In this document: positions 12,201 through 24,200 of the stretch, one piece after another
Layout: each line of letters opens with the position of its first letter
Position numbering within the stretch: the first letter of the stretch is position 1
NCBI GenBank assembly: GCA_032622095.1
Contig: CP136065.1
Location: forward strand, 115,053,195-115,117,194
Origin: Siphonodentalium dalli
Lineage: Eukaryota; Mollusca; Scaphopoda; Gadilida; Siphonodentaliidae
Direction: 5' to 3'
DNA: 64,000 bases
Notes under the pieces: generated by a model
Database searches by the model: none
Told to the model about the DNA's origin: nothing
Seen by the model: the letters and a program-made list of their open reading frames with translations, nothing else
Position numbers and translations under genes: made by a program

Positions 12201-15200
12201 CTGCTAGCAAGAGTTGAAATATGTAATGTCAGTCACACGTAATGTCAGTCACGGCATGTAATGTCAGTCACGTTTTGCAATTTGTTCCTATTCTGGTAGA
12301 TGACATAAAAATATTGTAAGAAAACATACTACATGTTTTATTTGGATTTGTAAACATATGCAGTTCCATATAAGTGCATCTACTCTCTGTTCTGATGATG
12401 TACATATGTATGTGAGCATTGAATGCACAGTATGTGTAGCAGTATTTAATATAATAAGAAATGTTTCAGAACATAGATGGCGAGTGAGTGAGTCGTACAC
12501 GTCGCACTTATCTCCTGAGATGTGTTTTTGCGATTTTAACATATGAAGTTTCTGTTATGGTCAGTGCTGGGAAGTTCTGGAAGTGGCCTTCACATGAAGA
12601 CAAGCTTATATATCAACGGGAAGACATATGCAAGAAAGTTAAACTGAATGGCCCAGTTGTTAATTCACGTGGGAATTTTGATTTCCCAGCAAATAGTTAA
12701 ATGCATGGTATAGATGATGACACAGTGCAGTTCTTTGTTCAATATTATTTAGTGCGAATGGATGTACTGTGATATTACAGAGCTCTGATTCTTAATTGGC
12801 AGTACTATTTATTCAGTGATTGGTTTAATGTTCTTATCTCCGAATAAACAAACTATCAATAAAATTCAATGTCATGATCATTAGTACACAATTGTGAATA
12901 TAATTCACCATTGGTCTATTCTAAAAAGAAGTATGCAAAGTCTGAGCTGCTAACCGGTATATATTTGGTGTCAATAGGCAACCGTGTGTCTTTTAACGCC
13001 CCAATACATATACTAACTTCTTATCACAATAGGGAATTAGGGATGTCTATTGAGAAACTTCTAACTTCTCCCTTCAAGCATTCATAACTTAAATTAGCTA
13101 TGGATGTGGTGGAAAATATGCGACAAATTGTTTTACGTGTAAAGTTAGAAGTTTTTCAATCTAAACTTCCCTAATATTTCCAGTAAAATCCTGCTGTTTG
13201 CATGAAAAAAAAACTACTACAAATGGGGCTGCAACGATTCATCATGATTTCAATGCATCGCAATTTAGTCAATGCATCGCATCGTAAATGTCTGAAGTGA
13301 TACATCACGATTTATGAAAGGCACACTTTTGAATAAAAACTCATCAAATGCTTTCTAACAACACTCAAGAATTCAGTTTCTCAACTTCCGCATTGTTACA
13401 GCCCAAACTACAAGTAGGCTGAAAATTATCAGCTACCGGTAGGTTATATATTCCGAAATTCATGTTCCCAGGTATAATAAACAGTGTGCTCACTCCCAGT
13501 ATTATGTTATCATATTTCTAATGAGGCTGCCATTCAATGACGATCCTTATCCACTTATTAGTCGAGTTTTTTTCCAAAACTCGACTTATAGTTTGGTGAG
13601 GGACGGGCGACGGGCGGGCTGGTGGGCGGCCTGTTTTGCTTATAACTCAACCGTTTATTGACGTTAATTATTGATGTTAATTTTGGTGTGTGAGTACATA
13701 TCCATGCACGTAAGCTGCAGACAAAAAATCGGGTTCGTCCGCACATTTATTACAGAGTTATGGCCCTTTGCCATTTTTCACTGATTTTAGGCTCGTTAGC
13801 GCAACAACTTCAACAAACGTTATCTGATTCGATTGAAATTTGGGATATAGGTGTCTCCCAAGAATATCTCGGACGAGTTCGAAAACCGGCCTGGTCTGAT
13901 AAAATTTGATAGAGTTATGGCCCTTAATTAGTCATTTTTCACGAATTTTCAGCTCGTTAGCGCGATAACTTCAACAAACGTTATCCGATTTGATTGAAAT
14001 TTGGTATATAGGTGTCTCCCAAGAATATCTCGGACGAGTTCTAAAACCGGCCTGGTCCGATAAAATTTGATAGAGTTATGGCCCTTAATTAGTCATTTTT
14101 CACGAATTTTCAGCTCGTTAGCGCGATAACTTCAACAAACGTTATCCGATTTGATTGAAATTTGGTATATAGGTGTCTCCCGAGAATATCTCGGACGATT
14201 TCGAAAACCGGTCTGGTCCGATAAAATTTGATAGAGTTATGGCCCTTAATTAGTCAATCACGCTTACATTAGCCAATGTCATGTTCATGTGCTGTATATG
14301 GTAATAAAATATATTAAATGCATTTAAACCCCATAAAATATGATTTTAGGGCACTAATTACTCATTTGGATCAGAAACTGTTGGAAATACTTGATATATT
14401 TCATAGCGTAATGTCAGTCACGAAATTAGTGTAATGTCAGTCACGCATAATTTGGACAACAAAGAATATTTTATTATAGTTCTAAGCTTAAATTTTGCTT
14501 TTACATTATCTTGAAATATCTACCATGAAAAATTAACAAAGAAAAACATATGAGTTTCTGTAAATTTAAGACAAATTTAATTTGAAAACAAGTTGGCAAT
14601 GTGCCTTGATATTTTCATGTAATGTCAGTCACGCTAACATTGAACGATGCCATTTTATCATCGCTTGACTAAATTCAGAATAATGCACATTTTTGGGTGC
14701 ACCCTGGCATAAGCCAACATCACACATAGAAATAAGATTATATATTTATACATGTTGCTGGTATCACCACAATGAATCTGGAAAAAGTTCTTTGAATGTA
14801 ATGTCAGTCACATGGAATTGCCCTTTAGTGTAGTTTTTGTGATTATGAGAGCTCACTTACCCCCTGATTTCTGCTCCATATGTGGTCTTCTCCTTTAACA
14901 TATCTATATGATTTCAAACGGGTGGCTCCAGGATATCCCTGACCAGGTGCTATACGATTCCCCGACAGGGGGTGGGGTGGGCTTTAGCTACCGGGTTGAC
15001 CATTGCAGATCTCACCGATGGGGTCGCTACCCCTCCCCGACAGGGGTGCGGATGTAACCCCCTGACCCCCCCCCCCCCCCCCCCCCCCAGGTGCCACCCA
15101 ACACAACATGATTTAGTATCGATGATTTCTCGTCTTCAGTGAATGCAAGACCGCGCTCTTAGCATTGGGTGCCAAGCAGGGACTTGCCTACATGTGGTTT

Positions 15201-18200
15201 TGCAGGGGTCTTACCCCTAAACTGTAATCAAACCTAATGCAACATTAGTTGGAAAAGTCACACCAAATTTAGGTTGAAATTGTTCTCGTAGTTTGATTTT
15301 CCAACAATTTCTTAGTGATCAATTTGTTGTTTTTAGACAAACATTTGCATATTTCCTTTTCATTTGGAAAATTCTGGATTGAAATGGCCATCAATTGGCA
15401 ATTTTTAAACCTATAAGGGTGAGTGTCAGGTTGAAATTTTCCCGAACTGGAAAGCATGAGGCCAGTCTAGATGCTAGGATTGTCAAATTTTCCTGTTCAG
15501 ATTTTCAAAATGTTTTTGCATCGGGCCGTCCACCATCGTCTTACTCGTGTTTCATGTGCCCTTGCCAGTAATTACTTGCTAATTAATTTAAGAAAAAATA
15601 AATCGAGGTGTAAATTTGTCTGGCGTTATACCAACAGATGTTTGGATTTTATAATCTCATACTGGGCCGAACCATCCTTTTCATCCCCCTGCATGGCTAG
15701 TGGCCACAAGACTACTGGTCCATTTAGAATATGCTACCATATAGTTAGTAGTCTGTGAGGGAACATTTGGTGAAAATCAAAGCCGCTGGGGAGGGTCCAA
15801 ATTGAATTAGGCAAACTTATGAGTTTGCTGTGGTTCAATGGGGTGGGTGCAGTTGGAAATTCCAAGGTGGAGACCCCCCCCCCTCCCCAACGGAAACCCC
15901 TCTTGCCAAGTCTCACGTGCCATATATCCCAGACTCAACCTCGTGACTTAGTTTCTGCTTTCGGCATAGACCTATTTGTTTTCTATCCGAGAATACACTG
16001 CACCAGCGGCAATATATTGACCATACTCTAAATGAAAACGCTTCAGTGACGATCACACGGTAACGTCGTGCTGCAAGTAAGACGATAATTGTGTTGTAGA
16101 AATGATACGGCAGACTGATTGTCAAAAAACGCAATATCAAAATACACAGGGCACGGCTTATCGATCCAAACTATGTAGTGTGTTTTCTTTGTGTATTTCA
16201 CGCATATACCCATGGTTATATATAAACGGGCTACGAGCATCTGACTGCTAGTTTGTCAAATCTTTTACATGAGAGTTATGGGCCTCAGTTTGTCGATTTT
16301 TAGTGATTTTGATCATTCGCTAACTCATACAAACTGTGATTGATTTCAATGATATTCGGTATATGAGTCTAGGATCACCTATAGATGGGAGCTGAAATTT
16401 GTGAAAAAATTAAATCTTGAATATTGACTAAAGAGTTGAAAATCTGATACTTATGGTATTCAAGTTATTGAAAACAGTTTTTCTCTCTGTCATATTCATC
16501 ATTTTAGTGATGAAAGCATATGCCATTGTTAACACCCACATGTGCTACTAAAATATATGCCCAAAGTGGCTTGTAAGTAATTGAGCAAATAGTAACAATT
16601 ATTAGCTCAACTTTACTTTGTAAAGTTTGAGCTATTGCCATGGCTTGGTATCCGTCGTCCGTGTGTGCGTGTATGTCGTCAACAATACAGGCTACAGGTT
16701 GTACCTTTGGTCGGATCATTATGAAATTTGTCATAGCTGTTGACATCAACATTTAGACCAGAACATTTCATTTTGGGGGCATTCGGCCAAAAACATGGCC
16801 ACCAGTGGCCATCTTGGTTTTCAAAATTCAATCCATTAGCACGGGCTACAGGTCGTACCTTTGGTTAGATCATTATGAAATTTGTCATAGCTGTTGACAT
16901 TGACATGTAGATGGGAACGAGTCATTTTGGGATCATTCGGATAAAAAACATGGCCGCCAGCAGCCATCTTGGATTTTACTCTTTGCATGACTAAATCCTT
17001 TAGCACGGGCTACAGGTCGTACCTTTGGTCGGATCATTATGAAATTTGTCATAGATGTTGTCATTGACATGTAGATGAGTTATTTTGGGGTCATTCGGCC
17101 AAAAAACATGGCTGCCAGTGGCCATCTTGGATTTCAAAATTCAATCCATTAGCACGGGCTACAGGCCATACTGTTTGTCTGATCATAATGAAATTTTTCA
17201 TGGATGTTAATATTGAGATGTAGATGGGAACGAGTCATTTTGGGGTCATTCGGCCCTAAAACATGGCCACCAGCAGCCATCTTGGATTTTACTCTTTGCA
17301 TGACTAGTTCCTTTGGCACGGGCTACAGGTTGTAGCTTTGGTCAGATCTTCATGAAATTTGTCATGTATGTTAACAATGACATGTAGATGTGAACGAGTC
17401 ATTTTGGGGTCATTCGGCCAAAAAACCTTGCCTGCCAGCAGCCATCTTGAATTTTACTCTTTGCATGACTAAATCCTTTGGTACAGGCTACAGGTCGTAC
17501 CTTTATTAGCTCAACTTACTTTTGTAAGTTTGAGCTATTGCCATGGTTTGGCGTCCGTCGTCTGTGTGTCCGTGTGTCCGTCAACAATTTCCTTTGGCGC
17601 GGGCTACAGGTTGTACCTTTGGTCTGATCTTCATGAAATTTGTCATGAATGTTGACATTGACATGTAGATGGGAACGAGTCATTTTGGGGTCATTCGGCC
17701 AAAAAACATGGCCGCTGGTAGCCATCTTGGATTTCAAGATTCAATCCATTGGCGCGGCCTACAGGTCGTACTGTTCATCTGATCATCATGAAATTTGTCA
17801 TGGATGTTAATATTGACATGTAGATGGGAACGAGTGATTTTGGGGTCGTTCGGCCAAAAAACATGGCTGCCAGCAGCCATCTTGGATTTTACTCTTTGCA
17901 TGACTAAATCCTTTGGCGCGGGCTACAGGTCGTTGTTTTGGTCGGAAGTTTATGAAATTTGTCATGGATGTTAACACTGTCATGTAGATGGGAACGAGTG
18001 ATTTTGGAGTTGTTCGGCCAAAAAACATGGCCGCCAGCAGCCATCTTGGATTTTACTCTTTGCATGACTAAATCCTTTGGCGCGGGCTACAGGCTGTACC
18101 TTTGGTCTAATCTTTATGAAATTTGTCATGAATGTTGACATTGACATGTAGATGGGAACGAATCATTGTGGGGTCATTCGGCCAAAAAACATGGCCGCTG

Positions 18201-21200
18201 GCGGCCATCTTAGATTTCAAAATTCAATCCATTGGCGCGGGCTACAGGTCGTACTGTTCGTCTGATCTTCATGAAATTTGTCATGGATGTTAATATTGAC
18301 ATGTAGATGGGAACGAGTCATTTTGGGGTTGTTCGGCCAATACACATGGCCGCCAGCAGCCATCTTGGATTTTACTCTTTGCATGACTAAATCCTTTGGC
18401 GCGGGCTACAGGTCGTAGCTTCGATCGGAACATCATGAAATTTGTCATGGATGTTAACAATGACATGTAGATGGGAACGAGTGATTTTGGGGTCGTTCGG
18501 CCAAAAAACATGGCCGCCAGCAGCCATCTTGGATTTCACTCTTTGCATGACTAAATCCTTTGGCCCGGGCTACAGGTCGTACCTTTGGTCTGATCTTTAT
18601 GAAATTTGTCATGAATGTTGACATTGACATGTAGATGGGAACGAGTCATTTTGGGGTCATTCGGCCAAAAAACATGGCCGCTGGCAGCCATCTTGGATTT
18701 CAAGATTCAATCCATTGGCGCGGGCTACAGATCGTACTGTTCCCCTGATCATCATGAAATTTGTCATTGATGTTAATAATGACATGTAGATGGGAACGAG
18801 TGATTTTGGTGTCGTTCGGCCAAAAAACATGGCCGCCAGCAGCCATCTTGGATTTTACTCTTTGCATGACTAAATCCTTTGGCGCGGGCTACAGGTTGTA
18901 CCTTTGGTCTAATCTTTATGAAATTTGTCATGAATGTTGACATTGACATGTAGATTGGAACGAATCATTGTGGGGTCATTCGGCCAAAAAACATGGCCGC
19001 TGGCGGCCATCTTAGATTTCAAAATTCAATCCATTGGCGCGGCCTACAGGTCGTACTGTTCGTCTGATCATCATGAAATTTGTCATGGATGTTAATATTG
19101 ACATGTAGATGGGAACGAGTCATTTTGGGGTCGTTCGGCCAATAAACATGGCCGCCAGCAGCCATCTTGGATTTTACTCTTTGCATGACTAAATCCTTTG
19201 GCGCGGGCTACAGGTCGTAGCTTTGATCGGAACATCATGAAAGTTGTCATGGATGTTAACAATGACATGTAGATGGGAACGAGGGATTTTGGGGTCGTTC
19301 GGCCGAAAAACATGGCCGCCAGCAGCCATCTTGGATTTTACTATTTGCATGACTAAATCGTTTGGTGCGGGCTACAGGTCGTACCTTTGGTCTGATATTT
19401 ATTAAATTTGTCATGAATGTTGACATTGACATGTAGATGGGAACGACTCATTTTGGGGTCATTCGGCCAAAAAACATGGCCGCTGGCAGCCATCTTGGAT
19501 TTCAATATTCAATCCATTGGCGCGGGCTACAGGTCGTACTGTTCGTCTGATCATCATGAAATTAGTCATTGATGTTAATAATGACATGTAGATGGGATCG
19601 AGTCGTTTTGGGGTCATTCGGTCAAAAAACATGGCCGCCAGCAGCCATCTTGGATTTTACTCTTTGCATGACTAAATCCTTTGGTGTGGGCTACAGGTCG
19701 TAGCTTTGGTCAGATGGTCATGAAATTTGTCATGAATTATAACAATGACATGTAGATGGGAACGAGTCGTTTTGGGGTCATTCGGTCAAAAAACATGGCC
19801 ACCAGCATTTTACTCTTTGCATGACTAAATCCTTTGGCGTGGGCTACAGGTCATACCTTTGGTCTGATCTTTATTAAATTTGTCATGGATGTTAACACTG
19901 ACATGTAGATGGGAACGAGTTGTACCTTTGGTCTAATCTTTATGAAATTTGTCATGAATGTTGACATTGACATGTAGATGGGAACGAATCATTGTGGGGT
20001 CATTCGGCCAAATAACATGGCTGCCAGCGGCCATCTTGGATTTCAAAATTCAATCCATTGGCGCGGTCTACAGGTCGTACTGTTCGTCTGATCATCATGA
20101 AATTTGTAGGTCGTAGCTTTGGTCAGATCTTCATAAAATTTGTCATGGATGTTAACAATTATACGTAGATGGGAACGAGTCCTTTTGGGGTCAATTGGTC
20201 AAAAAAAATGGCCACCAGCAGCCATCTTGTATCTTACTCTTTGCATCACTAAATCCTTTGGCGCAGGTTAGACATTTCAATTAGCACCTTTCCTATTCCT
20301 CCATTTACTGTCAACCATTAAATTATTCCCCTACCTAAGTTGAGCTACAGTGTCATTGACACTTTCATTCAGATCATTATGAGATTTGTCATGACTGTTG
20401 ACATTGACATGTAGATGGGAATGAGTCATTTTAGGGTCAACCGGCAAAAAAACATGGCTGCCAGTGGCCATCTTGGATTTCAAAATTCAATTAATTAGCA
20501 AGGGATGCAGGTCGTACTATTCGTCTGATCATCATGAAATTTGTCATGGATGTTAATATTGACATGTAGATGGGAACGAGTCATTTTGGGGTCGTTCGGC
20601 CAATAAACATGGCCGCCAGCAGCCATCTTGGATTTTACTCTTTGCATGACTAAATCCTTTGGCGCGGGCTACAGGTCGTAGCTTTGATCGGAACATCATG
20701 AAAGTTGTCATGGATGTTAACAATGACATGTAGATGGGAACGAGGGATTTTGGGGTCGTTCGGCCGAAAAACATGGCCGCCAGCAGCCATCTTGGATTTT
20801 ACTATTTGCATGACTAAATCGTTTGGTGCGGGCTACAGGTCGTACCTTTGGTCTGATATTTATTAAATTTGTCATGAATGTTGACATTGACATGTAGATG
20901 GGAACGACTCATTTTGGGGTCATTCGGCCAAAAAACATGGCCGCTGGCAGCCATCTTGGATTTCAATATTCAATCCATTGGCGCGGGCTACAGGTCGTAC
21001 TGTTCGTCTGATCATCATGAAATTAGTCATTGATGTTAATAATGACATGTAGATGGGATCGAGTCGTTTTGGGGTCATTCGGTCAAAAAACATGGCCGCC
21101 AGCAGCCATCTTGGATTTTACTCTTTGCATGACTAAATCCTTTGGTGTGGGCTACAGGTCGTAGCTTTGGTCAGATGGTCATGAAATTTGTCATGAATTA

Positions 21201-24200
21201 TAACAATGACATGTAGATGGGAACGAGTCGTTTTGGGGTCATTCGGTCAAAAAACATGGCCACCAGCATTTTACTCTTTGCATGACTAAATCCTTTTGCG
21301 TGGGCTACAGGTCATACCTTTGGTCTGATCTTTATTAAATTTGTCATGGATGTTAACACTGACATGTAGATGGGAACGAGTTGTACCTTTGGTCTAATCT
21401 TTATGAAATTTGTCATGAATGTTGACATTGACATGTAGATGGGAACGAATCATTGTGGGGTCATTCGGCCAAATAACATGGCTGCCAGCGGCCATCTTGG
21501 ATTTCAAAATTCAATCCATTGGCGCGGTCTACAGGTCGTACTGTTCGTCTGATCATCATGAAATTTGTAGGTCGTAGCTTTGGTCAGATCTTCATAAAAT
21601 TTGTCATGGATGTTAACAATTATACGTAGATGGGAACGAGTCCTTTTGGGGTCAATTGGTCAAAAAAAATGGCCACCAGCAGCCATCTTGTATCTTACTC
21701 TTTGCATCACTAAATCCTTTGGCGCAGGTTAGACATTTCAATTAGCACCTTTCCTATTCCTCCATTTACTGTCAACCATTAAATTATTCCCCTACCTAAG
21801 TTGAGCTACAGTGTCATTGACACTTTCATTCAGATCATTATGAGATTTGTCATGACTGTTGACATTGACATGTAGATGGGAATGAGTCATTTTAGGGTCA
21901 ACCGGCAAAAAAACATGGCTGCCAGTGGCCATCTTGGATTTCAAAATTCAATTAATTAGCAAGGGATGCAGGTCGTACTATTCGTCTGATCATCATGAAA
22001 TTTGTCATGGATGTTAATATTGACATGTAGATGGGAACGAGTCATTTTGGGGTCGTTTGGCCAAAAAACATGGCCGCCAGCAGCCATGTTGGATTTTACT
22101 CTTTGTATGACTAAATCCTTTGGCACGGGCTACAGGTCCTACCTTTGGTCAGATCATTATGAAATTTGTCATAGCTGTTGACATCAACATGTAGATGGGA
22201 ACGAGTCATTTTGGGGTCATTCGGCAAAAAAACATGGCTGCCAGTGGCCATCTTGGATTTCAAATTCAATCCATTAGCACGGTCTACTGGTCGTACTGTT
22301 CGTCTTATCATCATGAAATTTGTCATGGATGTTAATATTGAGATGTAGATGGGAACGAGTCATTTTGGGGTCAGTCGGCCAAAAAAAAATGTCCGCCAGC
22401 AGCCATCTTGGATTTTTCTCTTTGCATGACTAAATCCTTTGGCACGGGCTACAAGTCGGATCATCATAAAATTTGTCATGGATGTTAACAATGACATGTA
22501 GATGGGAAACGAGTCATTTTGGGGTCATTCGGCCAAAAAACATGGCCACCAGCAGCCATCTTGGTTTTTACTCTTTACATGACTAAATCCTTTGACACAG
22601 GCTACAGGTCGTATCTTTTGTCGGATCATCATGAAATTTGTGATGGTTGTTAACAATGACATGTAAATGGGAACGAGTCTTTTTGGGGTCATTTGGCAAA
22701 ATAACATGGCTGCCAGTGGCCATCTTGGATTTTACTCTTTGTATAACTAGGCCTTTCAACTTTCCACATTCCTAATCACTCCATCTCCATTGACTGTAAC
22801 ACATGAAATTATTCCCTTTCCAAGTTGAGCTACAGTGTCATTGACACTTTCATTTTAGATTCGCCTGTTGTATTTCAGTATTTAAATAGGTCGATGCATG
22901 ATATAACACATCTTGGGTTTATATTCCTGTGCCTGATGTCCATTTGGGAAAAATTATTTTTTAGAAATCTACATACTATATGTAATGTCAGTCACGAAAA
23001 TACTACCATTGTTGTTATAAAACTATAATTCATGACAATATATTAACCATATCTTAGATACACTCAATATACCTGAGCCTGAATGTCTGTGTTCAAAATA
23101 GGCACCATTCGATGTCTAATTGGACGGCTAGAAAGAGTTGAAATATGTAATGTCAGTCACGCGTAATGTCAGTAATGCGTAATGTCAGTCACGGCATGTA
23201 ATGTCAGTCACGTTTTGCAATTTGTTCCTATTCTGGTAGATGACATAAAAATCTTGTAAGAAAACATACTAGTAAATGGATTTGTAAACATATGCAGTTG
23301 CATATAGGTGCATCTACTACTGGTAAATTTTAATACTGTTCTCATGATGTATGTGAGCATTGAATGTATGAAAAACATACTTTTGGGTCCAAAACTCATC
23401 AAATGCTTTCTAACAACATTCAAGAATTCAGTTTCTCAACATATATTTCCAAGAGTGACATCAATTTCATCAGTGAGGAAGAGAAAGTAGGTAATTTACC
23501 CTTCCTAATTGCATGAATCAGGTTGGTTACCATTTGGGCAATGAGCAACTTGATCCCTACAACGAGGCTGAATTAATTCATAGATACAGTGACAACTAGC
23601 GATTGTGCATCGATGTGCACAGCACATCGAAGCATAAACATTGTGATGTGCATCGCAATGTGAACTTCTGCATTGTTACAGCCCTAACTACATGTGGGCT
23701 GAAAATTATGAGCTTGGTTATATATTCGGAAATTCATTTCCCCAGGTATAATGAAGTTAAATGAACAGTGTGCTCAGACTTTTGTTGTGGCCATTGCTTT
23801 GTTCAACTTCTATGAGAAAGTCCACAGTATTATACTATAATTTTTCTCAGGAGGCTGCCATACAATGACGATTCTTATCCACTTATTTATTTATTCAACT
23901 TGTATAAATATATCTCACTAAATACTGGTAAACAAACTATACAGGGAAATTTCAACCTAGATTTGGTGTAAAATTTCACACTGAAATGTCATAGGCATGA
24001 AATATTTGTTGAAAATGTTTGCCAAAGTAAAAAAACCTATGCAAACCACCTCCCATTTTCCCCGGTCTCCAAACGCTATTGTCTGAAAAATTCAGTAATA
24101 TAATATCAGACACAGACAGATTAGTCTGTCCATAAATTTGTTTTAAATACCAGCTAAAATAATTGAAAAAGGTGTTCATATTAAAGTATTTGAATGTCAA

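Noticed and set aside
17807-20774. Repeated ~73-codon minus-strand open frames with near-identical products
   Set aside because: They are the same frame of the ~160-bp tandem unit appearing again and again. They have no promoter, conserved start context or codon constraint, and are interrupted by stops at unit boundaries.
1-22854. CRISPR-like array
   Set aside because: The units are ~155-165 bp, diverged, and have no short repeat/unique spacer structure; the sequence is eukaryotic.
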